Origin: Chitinophaga niabensis
GTDB taxonomy: Bacteria > Bacteroidota > Bacteroidia > Chitinophagales > Chitinophagaceae
Reading direction: 5' to 3'
DNA length: 64,000 bases
NCBI RefSeq assembly: GCF_039545795.1
Contig: NZ_CP154260.1
Span: 6,205,001 to 6,269,000 of the forward strand
Part shown: in pieces, positions 18,681 to 26,518 of the stretch
How positions within the stretch are numbered: position 1 is the stretch's first letter
Layout: each line of letters begins with the position of its first letter
Position numbers and translations under genes: made by a program
Notes under the pieces: model-generated
What the model was told of the DNA's origin: nothing
Seen by the model: the letters and a program-made list of their open reading frames with translations, nothing else
Database searches by the model: none

Positions 18681-20093
18681 ATGAATAAAAAGAAGAACCC
18701 GGAAAAGGAATCTTCCCGCAGGAAATTCCTTAAAAATTCTCTCAAAGGTGCTGTTGGTACGCTAGCGTTAACCAACTTCCCTACCATTGTTCCCGCCCAT
18801 GTGGTGAGTGGCCCGCTGGCTCCCAGCAACCGCATCAATGTTGGATGTATCGGTAACGGACGTATTGCCCGTGAACATGATATGCCCGGTGTATGGAAAC
18901 ATGATGTAGCCCGCATTATTGCTGTATGTGATCTGGATAAGAACAGGCTGCAGTCTGCTCAGAAACTCGTAACAGATTATTACACTAAAAAAGGGCAGGC
19001 TTCCTCTGATGCGGTTAAAATGTATGACGACTACCGCGAGCTTTTAAATAATAAAGACATAGATGCCGTTACCATCAGTACGCCTGATCACTGGCACGTG
19101 TTGCCAGCTATCCATGCTGTACGTGCAGGAAAGGATGTATATCTTCAAAAACCTGCATCGCTCACTATTTCGGAAGGAAGGGCATTGAGCAATGAAGTAC
19201 ATAAATCCGGCCGTATTCTGCAAATAGGCAGCCAGCAACGTTCCATGCCACAGTTCAAAAAAGCCTGTGAGCTGGTGCGTAACGGGCGCATCGGGAAACT
19301 GCATACGATTTATGTTGGGCTGCCGATCGATAATCCAGCAGAAAGTACAGTAGAAACAGATATGCCTATCCCCGCAGGATTGAACTACGAAAAATGGCTG
19401 GGAGAAACGCCTTATGTTCCTTACACTTTGAAGCGGGTACATCCAACCAATGATTTTTCAAGACCGGGATGGTTGCGTTGTGAACAATTTGGTGCCGGTA
19501 TGATCACCGGCTGGGGTGCTCACCATTTTGATATTGTGAACTGGGGTATGGGTACTGAATATACCGGGCCTATTGAAATTACCGCCAGCGCTGAGTTTCC
19601 GCCTGCCGGAAATCTTTGGGATGTACACGGGCCATTCAAATCTGAAAACCTGTACGCCAATGGTGTGAAGGTATTGGCCAGTAACAGTTATCCCAATGGC
19701 GTGAAGTTCATTGGTTCTGAAGGATGGATCTTTGTTTCCCGCGGCAACTATTCTGCTACAGCAAACGATCCCACTTCTGCAGCGAAGAATAGCAAAGCGC
19801 TGGATGCAAGTGATCCACGTATTTTATCTTCCGTGATAGGACCGAATGAAATTCATCTGATAGACAGTAAAGACCATCATGGTAACTGGCTGGAATCTGT
19901 TATCAGCCGGAATCCTCCGCTGGCGCCGATTGAGGTAGGGCATAGGGCTTGTACGGTTTGCCTCCTGAATCATGCAGGCATGAAACTGAAACGGAAATTA
20001 TATTGGGATCCGATCAAAGAAGTGTTTAAAAATGATGATGAAGCGAATGCGATGCTGACCCGTCCGCAACGTTTTCCTTATGCATTAGATTGA
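18681..20093 (+). CDS. Tat-exported Gfo/Idh/MocA oxidoreductase
   Basis: 470 residues. A twin-arginine signal (SSRRKFLKNSLKG, residues 11-23) implies folded export to the periplasm with bound cofactor. The Rossmann motif INVGCIGNGRIA (about 53-64), TPDHWH and KDVYLQKP (catalytic lysine motif), and the C-terminal GWGAHHFDIVNWGMG identify the family. Glucose-fructose oxidoreductase and related sugar oxidoreductases use the same export route. Last gene of the operon, 21 bases after the SDR stop; a long hairpin terminator follows. Confidence 0.93.
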   Translation: MNKKKNPEKESSRRKFLKNSLKGAVGTLALTNFPTIVPAHVVSGPLAPSNRINVGCIGNGRIAREHDMPGVWKHDVARIIAVCDLDKNRLQSAQKLVTDYYTKKGQASSDAVKMYDDYRELLNNKDIDAVTISTPDHWHVLPAIHAVRAGKDVYLQKPASLTISEGRALSNEVHKSGRILQIGSQQRSMPQFKKACELVRNGRIGKLHTIYVGLPIDNPAESTVETDMPIPAGLNYEKWLGETPYVPYTLKRVHPTNDFSRPGWLRCEQFGAGMITGWGAHHFDIVNWGMGTEYTGPIEITASAEFPPAGNLWDVHGPFKSENLYANGVKVLASNSYPNGVKFIGSEGWIFVSRGNYSATANDPTSAAKNSKALDASDPRILSSVIGPNEIHLIDSKDHHGNWLESVISRNPPLAPIEVGHRACTVCLLNHAGMKLKRKLYWDPIKEVFKNDDEANAMLTRPQRFPYALD

Positions 20094-20119
20094 TCTCTTT
20101 TATAGCATACATTAGAAAA

Positions 20120-20156
20120 GGGCTGTTCTGAAAATTTTCGGGACAGCCCATTTTCT
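20120..20156 (+). terminator. Terminator of the ThuA-oxidoreductase operon
   Basis: GGGCTGT...ACAGCCC (20120-20149) closes over an inner GAAAATTTTC palindrome, giving a stem of more than 12 pairs with G-U, followed by TTTTCTTA. It lies 27 bases after the stop. Confidence 0.75.
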
Positions 20157-20169
20157 TATATTTGATATC

Positions 20170-21237
20170 ATGACAGCCCGGGACCTTATTCATCTTCGTC
20201 TTCATCATCAACTCCTTTCTCAAACAACCGCCACTTCGGTTGCTGATGTGGTTACACATCTCTGTGCCATGCAGGCGCAGGATTATGCTGGTGCAAAATG
20301 GTCTATAGGCCTGCGTTTACCGGGGATCACAGATGCAGGTATTGAAGCGGCCATCTCTGCAAAATCTATTGTACGCGCAACTACTATCAGGGGCACCTTA
20401 CATTTTGTTTCGCCGGCAGATATACGCTGGATCAATGCATTTGTACGGCCACGTATTGTTTCAAAATATGCAGGGCGTTATAAACAATTGGAGCTTGACG
20501 ATGCCGTGGTTACGAAAAGCAATATCGTTTTTGAAAAGGTATTGGCAAAGGAAGAGCTGACACGTAAAGAACTTGAGGTGTTGCTCGTAAAAAATGGCAT
20601 CGTGGTTACGAATGAAAGGATGAATCATTTCCTTAGCCGCGCTGCATTAGACCAGGTGATCTGTTGTGGTGCTCGCCGGGGTAAGGAATTCACCTATGCA
20701 TTGCTGGATAGCTGGGCGCCTTCTTCTCCAGCCATCACTGCTGAAGAGGCAAGGGCGAAATTAGCGCTGCGTTATTTTACAGGGCATGGGCCCGCTACAG
20801 CAAACGATTTTGCTTCATGGGCAGGATTGACGTTGGGTGAAGCAAGAGCGGGTTTGGCATCTGTTGCCGGAGAGCTTTCTTTACTCACTTATAATGATAC
20901 GGAGTATTGGATGAAACCCGCAAGTGGGCCTTACAAAAATACTTCCGGCGTTTTTCTATTGCCGGGGTTTGATGAATATTATATCGGGTATGAAGACAGG
21001 TCGCTGATTGTAGATGAGGACCGTGAAAAGAAATTAATTCCTTTGAATGGGATCTTCAGTCCTACTATTGTAGTGAACGGAAAAATAGAGGGTACCTGGA
21101 AACGGACGGTGAAAAAGAATGTAATGCAAATGGAAAGCGCTCCTTTCCAGCCATTCAGTGATGCCCGTCAACAAGCTATGGTTAAGGCATCCAAGCCTTT
21201 TTCGAAGTTTATGGAACTACCAGTTGAATGGATATAG
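20170..21237 (+). CDS. Winged-helix DNA-binding protein, AlkZ/YcaQ-like DNA glycosylase superfamily
   Basis: 355 residues of the HTH_42 superfamily, which includes DNA glycosylases removing alkylated or crosslinked bases. The N-terminal winged helix leads to the QxQ motif (MQAQDYAGAKW, about residues 35-45); in AlkZ and YcaQ these glutamines are catalytic. RGTLHFVSPADIRW and the C-terminal FDEYYIGYEDRS are typical. A -7-like TATATTTG lies only 5 bases before the ATG, so the message could be nearly leaderless. Its 3' end overlaps a small minus-strand gene by 21 bases. Confidence 0.85.
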   Translation: MTARDLIHLRLHHQLLSQTTATSVADVVTHLCAMQAQDYAGAKWSIGLRLPGITDAGIEAAISAKSIVRATTIRGTLHFVSPADIRWINAFVRPRIVSKYAGRYKQLELDDAVVTKSNIVFEKVLAKEELTRKELEVLLVKNGIVVTNERMNHFLSRAALDQVICCGARRGKEFTYALLDSWAPSSPAITAEEARAKLALRYFTGHGPATANDFASWAGLTLGEARAGLASVAGELSLLTYNDTEYWMKPASGPYKNTSGVFLLPGFDEYYIGYEDRSLIVDEDREKKLIPLNGIFSPTIVVNGKIEGTWKRTVKKNVMQMESAPFQPFSDARQQAMVKASKPFSKFMELPVEWI

Positions 21238-21408
21238 ATCTTCTTTTTTAGACAATACGAGTAGTTCTTGGTAATCTACCGGTGTCCTCCAAAGTTTTTC
21301 CAGCCGGTCCATCTGCTCCTGCAACCTTTCTGTTTTTTCTAATAGCGGCTGCTGCTTTGTGGCGAGACGCTTTTTCATTTTCTTTAGTTCTTTGCGAAGC
21401 TTTTTCAT
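21217..21408 (-). CDS. Small charged coiled-coil protein
   Basis: 63 residues. The first 40 are an unbroken charged helix (KKLRKELKKMKKRLATKQQP, then heptads to DRLEKLW), the tail is YPFNW. No family recognised. It converges on the glycosylase gene with a 21-base overlap, and its start lies 54 bases from the divergent MHS transporter start. The helical composition and intact frame favour a real gene, but with only this sequence it is uncertain. Confidence 0.5.
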   Translation of the reverse strand: MKKLRKELKKMKKRLATKQQPLLEKTERLQEQMDRLEKLWRTPVDYQELLVLSKKEDLYPFNW

Positions 21409-21462
21409 CTTTTGAATTTCGGGATATTTTGCTAAATACTATTTAACAATTATTTTTGATAT

Positions 21463-22764
21463 ATGTCCACAAACCAGCTTCCCCGGAATGCTTCCACTGC
21501 CTGGCGATTAAAGGCAATTTTTACCGGCTCTATTGGCAACCTGGTTGAGTGGTATGATTGGTATGCCTATGCAGCCTTTGCCATTTACTTTGCGCCGGTA
21601 TTTTTTCCAGAGGGTAATTCCACTGTACAGTTATTGAATACTGCTGCCATCTTTGCTGTAGGTTTTCTCATGCGGCCCATTGGTGGCTGGTTATTTGGGA
21701 GTATTGCAGATAAACAGGGGAGGAAAGCATCCATGACCTTATCCGTGTTACTGATGTCTTTCGGTTCCATGATGATTGCCTTCACACCATCCTATGAATC
21801 CATTGGTATGGCTGCGCCCATACTTTTGTTGCTGGCAAGGCTTTTACAGGGATTGAGTGTGGGTGGTGAATATGGTACTTCTGCAACTTACCTGAGTGAA
21901 GTGGCCTCCTCAGACAGAAGGGGATTTTTTTCCAGCTTTCAATATGTGACTTTAATCGGCGGTCAGTTATTCGCATTGGGGATCCAGTTGTTGTTGCAGA
22001 AAGTTTTTCTCACGCCGGCTGAATTAAGTGAATGGGGGTGGCGTATTCCTTTTGTGATCGGTGCATTGCTGGCGCTGGTGGCTTTATACCTTCGCCGGAA
22101 TATGCATGAGTCTGTAGACCTGCATGATAAAAAGAAAGAACGCGGTTCCGTAATGGTGTTACTGAAGAAACATCCGCAAGCGGTGTTAACCGTAGTGGGA
22201 CTAACATTGGGCGGAACGATCGCGTTTTATACTTACACTACTTACATGCAAAAGTTCCTGGTGAATACGGTGAAGTTATCCAAGGAACATTCCACGATCA
22301 TTTCTTTTTCCCTGATGCTGATCTATGCCTGCTTGCAACCTGCATTCGGATGGCTGTCAGATAAAGTTGGTCGAAAACCTTTGCTGGTGGGGTTTGGCGT
22401 GTTGGGTACATTATTGACTGTTCCCATCCTTACTGCAGTGAGTGAAACTACTTCGGCCTGGAGTGCCTTCTTCCTCATACTGATGGCATTGTTAATTGTG
22501 AGCGGTTATACTTCTATTAATGCGGTGGTGAAAGCAGAATTATTTCCTGCGGAAGTGAGGGCTTTGGGTGTTGGTTTACCCTATGCATTAACGGTAGCCA
22601 TTTTTGGCGGAACGGCAGAATATCTTGCGCTTTATTTTAAGAACATCGGGCATGAGTCCTGGTACTACTGGTATGTAACGGCATGCATCTTTGTGTCGCT
22701 GTTAGTATATATTACTGCAAAGGACAGTCAGAAGAATTCCTACATGGATAAAGAACAATTATAA
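21463..22764 (+). CDS. MFS transporter, metabolite:H+ symporter (MHS) family
   Basis: 433 residues with 12 hydrophobic segments. The N-terminal IGNLVEWYDWYAYAAF, GFLMRPIGGWLFGSIADKQGRK and LLQGLSVGGEYG are hallmark motifs of the KgtP/ProP group, which imports 2-oxoglutarate, citrate, proline/betaine or related organic acids with protons. Inner membrane. The second half repeats the loop motif (GWLSDKVGRKP). The next gene starts 11 bases on, so it opens an operon of three membrane proteins. Confidence 0.93.
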   Translation: MSTNQLPRNASTAWRLKAIFTGSIGNLVEWYDWYAYAAFAIYFAPVFFPEGNSTVQLLNTAAIFAVGFLMRPIGGWLFGSIADKQGRKASMTLSVLLMSFGSMMIAFTPSYESIGMAAPILLLLARLLQGLSVGGEYGTSATYLSEVASSDRRGFFSSFQYVTLIGGQLFALGIQLLLQKVFLTPAELSEWGWRIPFVIGALLALVALYLRRNMHESVDLHDKKKERGSVMVLLKKHPQAVLTVVGLTLGGTIAFYTYTTYMQKFLVNTVKLSKEHSTIISFSLMLIYACLQPAFGWLSDKVGRKPLLVGFGVLGTLLTVPILTAVSETTSAWSAFFLILMALLIVSGYTSINAVVKAELFPAEVRALGVGLPYALTVAIFGGTAEYLALYFKNIGHESWYYWYVTACIFVSLLVYITAKDSQKNSYMDKEQL

Positions 22765-22775
22765 ACAACATCACT

Positions 22776-23726
22776 ATGTTTCCTTTTCGTGGAATGCCCT
22801 ATGGTTATCCTCCCGGGTTTTGTTATCCGCTTACGGAGATCTGCATGTACATCCTGTTCCTGTTATGTTGCCGGCATGCCTGGAAAAAAGGGCCAGGCAG
22901 TATGGCTTACTTGTTGGGTGGATTAGGGTTCGGATTATTATTGGAGTATGTGAATGTATCCAGCAGTGGGGCTTATGTGTATGGTAAGTTTATGGTAATG
23001 TTCGGCACAGCACCTAACGATATTCCTTTATGCATTGGTATGGGTTGGGCCGTGATCATGTATACCGCACGATTAATTACAGATGCTTTAGGTATTCCGC
23101 TCTGGGCAGCCGCGGCTATCGATACTTTACTGGCTATCAATATTGACCTGAGTATGGATGTGGTGGCTTATCGTTTACATATGTGGCATTGGGATTGGGA
23201 AGGCCGCACGACTGTTGCAGATTCTTTAACCGGCCAGTGGTTTGGTATTCCTTACGGGAATTTTTATGGCTGGTTGCTGGTGGTGTTCTATTATTCCGTG
23301 TTTGCGCGGTTACTGGAAAAAAACCGCTGGACGAAATTCACCGCTTGGCGTATTGCTATTCCATTATTGTCCATCCTCATTTCGCAGGTGGCATTGTATA
23401 TTTCTTTATTTCCTTTGGCGGACTGGTTGAAAACTTTTGGTGTAACAAGCATGCATCGTTTTGTGGCCTTGCTGGTGGTGTTTTCTGTAATGGCTATTAT
23501 AGGGTTTAGAAGGCGGATTAACGTTAGTGCTTCCCGCTTACCTTTGGTAACCTGGTTGGTGCCCGGCTGGTTCCACGTGTATTTCACCTGTTGGTTCTTT
23601 GCTGCGGGCTTTTATATGGAGAATAAGTGGATGACCTTCTGGTGCATTGTGAATTTGTGTGTGGGTGTGGTGATGCACATTTTATTACACAGGCATCTTT
23701 CCCGTAAATACAACAATCTTCCTTAA
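22776..23726 (+). CDS. Multi-pass membrane protein, carotenoid biosynthesis (CruF/DUF422)-like
   Basis: 316 residues with about eight hydrophobic helices. Features recalling DUF422/CruF carotenoid hydratase-type proteins are FGLLLEYVNVSSSGAY, DIPLCIGMGWAVIMY and INIDLSMDVVAYRLHMW with WFGIPYGNFYGWL. Conserved Glu, Asp and His residues inside the helices suggest an intramembrane enzyme. No other carotenoid gene is present in the window, so the substrate is open. Lies between an MHS transporter and HemJ, each separated by about 11 bases. Confidence 0.65.
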   Translation: MFPFRGMPYGYPPGFCYPLTEICMYILFLLCCRHAWKKGPGSMAYLLGGLGFGLLLEYVNVSSSGAYVYGKFMVMFGTAPNDIPLCIGMGWAVIMYTARLITDALGIPLWAAAAIDTLLAINIDLSMDVVAYRLHMWHWDWEGRTTVADSLTGQWFGIPYGNFYGWLLVVFYYSVFARLLEKNRWTKFTAWRIAIPLLSILISQVALYISLFPLADWLKTFGVTSMHRFVALLVVFSVMAIIGFRRRINVSASRLPLVTWLVPGWFHVYFTCWFFAAGFYMENKWMTFWCIVNLCVGVVMHILLHRHLSRKYNNLP

Positions 23727-23737
23727 TTTCGCAGGAT

Positions 23738-24280
23738 ATGTATTTATACATTAAAGCGCTTCATATCATTTTCATCGTTACCTGGTTCGCCGGGCTTTTT
23801 TACATTGTGCGATTATTTGTTTATCACACGGAAGCACAATCTGCTGAAGAACCCCGCCGCAGTATTTTACAGGAACAGTTTAAGATCATGATGAAGCGGT
23901 TGTGGTATGGGATCACCTGGCCATCTGCAGTGCTCACCCTGATCTTCGGACCCTGGATGGTTATTTTGCTGGGAGATATTCCCGGTTGGTTATGGGTAAA
24001 ACTTGTTTTTGTATTAGGCCTCTACATTTACCACTTTATACTACATGGGATCTTCAAAGGATTTTTAAAAGATCAGTTCCGTTATACTTCTACACAGTTA
24101 AGGGTATGGAACGAAGTAGCCACTATTTTTTTAGTGGCCATCGTTTTTCTTGTTGTGCTGAAAAGCTTGCTGAGCATGGTATGGGCACTGGTTGGGCTGG
24201 TTGCTTTCACCGGTGTGTTGCTCATTGCAATACGTTTGTATAAAAAGGCCCGTGAGGCCCGCGAGAAAAAATCTTCTTAA
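23738..24280 (+). CDS. hemJ: Protoporphyrinogen IX oxidase HemJ / CopD-like membrane protein
   Basis: 180 residues with four or five membrane helices. The N-terminus YIKALHIIFIVTWFAGLFYIVRLFVY carries the conserved His9 and Trp/Phe pattern of HemJ (UPF0093), which oxidises protoporphyrinogen IX to protoporphyrin IX during haem synthesis. The third helix region has WVKLVFVLGLYIYH. Some annotation pipelines name such proteins CopD. Last of the three-gene operon; it converges on the membrane-anchored sigma partner with a 4-base overlap. Confidence 0.8.
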   Translation: MYLYIKALHIIFIVTWFAGLFYIVRLFVYHTEAQSAEEPRRSILQEQFKIMMKRLWYGITWPSAVLTLIFGPWMVILLGDIPGWLWVKLVFVLGLYIYHFILHGIFKGFLKDQFRYTSTQLRVWNEVATIFLVAIVFLVVLKSLLSMVWALVGLVAFTGVLLIAIRLYKKAREAREKKSS

Positions 24281-25560
24281 TCTTTTTTACCTAAACTCAG
24301 TTGCAGAGATACGCCTGCAGAACTGAGTTTTACTTTTCCTTCTCCCACTCCGTTCAGCGGAACTTTCACATAGGGTTGTAATCCCCATTTCAATCTTCCT
24401 GATGTTTTTCTTTCGTACGTAACACCGAGGTTAAGTACGGAAAAATAATGTTGGTTTTGATTGCTGAATTCGCGGGTGCGTTTGGTATTGTTTGCCCAAT
24501 AATAATCATACTTTTCTTTCAGCATGAAATATGAGGATGCTCCGGCCATAGCACTCCAGCTGCTCTTCGGACGATCGAGGAATGTATAGTTTACATTCAA
24601 AGGAACATCCAGCACATTACAATCCGCATCGATCTTTACATAGTTGGTGGGGTAGGTGAATTGATAATCTTTGGGCGTGGCGCCGTATACTTTTTTTGCG
24701 TACACTGCGGCTACACTCAGGCTGAGGCGGTTATTCACATGATAGCGCAAAAATAATCCGCCGTTGAAACCAATTTTTCCCATTGTGAAAGAAGGGGCGA
24801 TATTATAATCAGGGCCGAGGGTAATACCACCATCGAATCCGGATTTCTTCTTTTTAGCTTTTTTCGTATAGTTATTGACGGTAGTATCTGTGTGTATGTT
24901 AATTACCGGTGAGTTATTCACATTGGCCGGTATGGAAGTTTTTTGCAGTTGGTTAAATGGTATTGGTTGAATGTCGTAACGCAGTGGGGTTGATTCTTCG
25001 GGTGCGATTGTTGATTCTTTGGTTATTGCTTCGTTGGTGGATGTTTGTGTTTGTTCCTTTGATGGGTGTGTTGTTTTTTTATTGGACGCGAAATTGGGCA
25101 CGGTAGTTTTTTCTGAAGATGATGCGTTTGTTGTTTTTTCTGATAGCGATGTATTTGGTGTTTTTTCTGTTGGTATTATAGTTGCTTTTTCTGAAGGCGT
25201 TGCTTCGTTGGTGTGGCTTAGTTTTTCTGATAACGGTGTTGCCTCATTTTTTTCAGAAGAAGGTGATGTTACTTTATCAGTTCCGGTAACAGCCGGTGTA
25301 TGCACATTATTTCCCCCTGCGATATTCTCAATCGGCACTTTTTGCAACGCGGTGGACTGGTCTTGCTGGGCATACCACCACCAGCCGCCTCCGCCAAGCA
25401 GAAGAAGCAGGAGGAGCCCGGAAGTCCACCACCAAAAAACGGGACGGCGCTTATCCGAATCGTCCAGCCGCTTTTTCATATCATCCCAAGCGGCGGGATC
25501 GAAGGGGATATCTACCTCCTCCAGTTTTTTACGAATGCTATTTTCAAATTGTTCACTCAT
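24277..25560 (-). CDS. Single-pass protein: cytoplasmic N-end, Ser/Thr-Glu-Lys linker, beta-barrel-like C-terminus
   Basis: 427 residues. The first 40 are charged and cytoplasmic-looking (FDPAAWDDMKKRLDD), the place where anti-sigma factors bind. One membrane segment follows (41-63). Residues 70-190 are low-complexity with repeated SEKTT/SEK-type units. The C-terminal 190 residues look like an outer-membrane porin-type domain (GGITLGPDYN, GGLFLRYHVNNRLSLSVAAVY, ending VSLQLSLGKKD). Its start overlaps the ECF sigma stop (ATGA), so the two are translationally coupled and it is probably that sigma factor's partner. The protein could link inner and outer membranes. Confidence 0.75.
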   Translation of the reverse strand: MSEQFENSIRKKLEEVDIPFDPAAWDDMKKRLDDSDKRRPVFWWWTSGLLLLLLLGGGGWWWYAQQDQSTALQKVPIENIAGGNNVHTPAVTGTDKVTSPSSEKNEATPLSEKLSHTNEATPSEKATIIPTEKTPNTSLSEKTTNASSSEKTTVPNFASNKKTTHPSKEQTQTSTNEAITKESTIAPEESTPLRYDIQPIPFNQLQKTSIPANVNNSPVINIHTDTTVNNYTKKAKKKKSGFDGGITLGPDYNIAPSFTMGKIGFNGGLFLRYHVNNRLSLSVAAVYAKKVYGATPKDYQFTYPTNYVKIDADCNVLDVPLNVNYTFLDRPKSSWSAMAGASSYFMLKEKYDYYWANNTKRTREFSNQNQHYFSVLNLGVTYERKTSGRLKWGLQPYVKVPLNGVGEGKVKLSSAGVSLQLSLGKKD

Positions 25561-26132
25561 TTTTGCATTGTTGCGCCGATCTTGCCGGCGTCATTATTTT
25601 GAGACGTTATTTCTTCAATTTTCGTTTTCAATATTCTTTTTGCTTTGAACAAATTAGACTTGGAGGTACCTTCAGAGATACCCAAGAGGTCTGCAATCTC
25701 CTGGTGTTGAAATCCTTCCATAACGTATAGGTTAAAAACGGTCTTATAAGCGGGAGGTAAGTCCTGTACAAGTTGGAGTATTTCTTCATAGGCAAGTTTG
25801 TCCAGCGCTTTATCATCATGCACCCCGAGATCATAGGCTTGTGTAATATCTTCAGAAAACGATATTTTCTTTCTGCTGCGTAAATGATCTATTGCCGTAT
25901 TGGCCATGATCTTACTGAGCCAGCTTTTGAAAGGTCGGGATGTATCGTAAGATTGTATATGGTTAAAAATTTTCAGGAACCCATCGTTTAAGATTTCAAT
26001 CGCCTCGTCCTTGTTAGATGCATAACGCAAACAGATAGCCATGGCATATCCAAAGAATTGCCGGTAAAGTGCTTCCTGGCTGCTACGTTTCAATTGGCGG
26101 CAACCTTCGATGATATCTGCTATGTCCTGCAC
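25557..26132 (-). CDS. ECF RNA polymerase sigma factor
   Basis: 191 residues. Sigma region 2 is clear (LYRQFFGYAMAICLRY, DEAIEILNDGFLKIF, FKSWLSKIMANTAIDHLR) and region 4 has the helix-turn-helix (LPPAYKTVFNLYVMEGFQHQEIADLLGISEGTSKSN). The start must be the GTG at 26132: an in-frame stop lies six codons upstream and no ATG precedes residue 30. Its stop overlaps the next gene's start by 4 bases. It probably responds to an envelope signal passed by that membrane protein. Confidence 0.93.
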   Translation of the reverse strand: MQDIADIIEGCRQLKRSSQEALYRQFFGYAMAICLRYASNKDEAIEILNDGFLKIFNHIQSYDTSRPFKSWLSKIMANTAIDHLRSRKKISFSEDITQAYDLGVHDDKALDKLAYEEILQLVQDLPPAYKTVFNLYVMEGFQHQEIADLLGISEGTSKSNLFKAKRILKTKIEEITSQNNDAGKIGATMQK

Positions 26133-26460
26133 TGTTTTTTTGCTATCTTAACTTACCCTGGAAAATCTCCTTCATTGAAAATCCTCCTCTCTCCATAAGT
26201 TACCGAATCTTTTTTAAAGGTTTAGATGTTGTTCTTCGCTTCACATCTTTTACGTGTTTCAATTCATAGAAGTTGCCTTGGATGTGGAAAAATTAAGTTT
26301 TTTCACCTTCGTAAAAGCCATTTTCCACTGTTTCTTCAAAAACCCTCTTTTTAAGCCTTTTATTGATTTTAGGGCGATTTTGATACTAGTACTTTACCTA
26401 AGTGGAGATCGTTGAAATTTGAGGGTGTTTTTATTTTGTTGATTTTCAATTAGTTATGAT
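26133..26460. other. Intergenic region ahead of the ECF sigma gene
   Basis: About 330 bases before the mnmG terminator. AT-rich, with no ORF or RNA that I recognise. The sigma-factor promoter must lie here, but I see no convincing -7 element. Confidence 0.5.
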
Positions 26461-26491
26461 AAAAATAGAAAAAGCACCCTGTTCGGGTGCC
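26461..26491 (-). terminator. Intrinsic terminator of mnmG
   Basis: GCACCC/GGGTGC (26474-26490) with a 5-base loop; on the minus strand it runs into TTTTTCTATTTTT. It lies 28 bases after the mnmG stop. Confidence 0.8.
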
Positions 26492-26518
26492 TTTTCGTTT
26501 TATGTGCTGCAAGATTTT

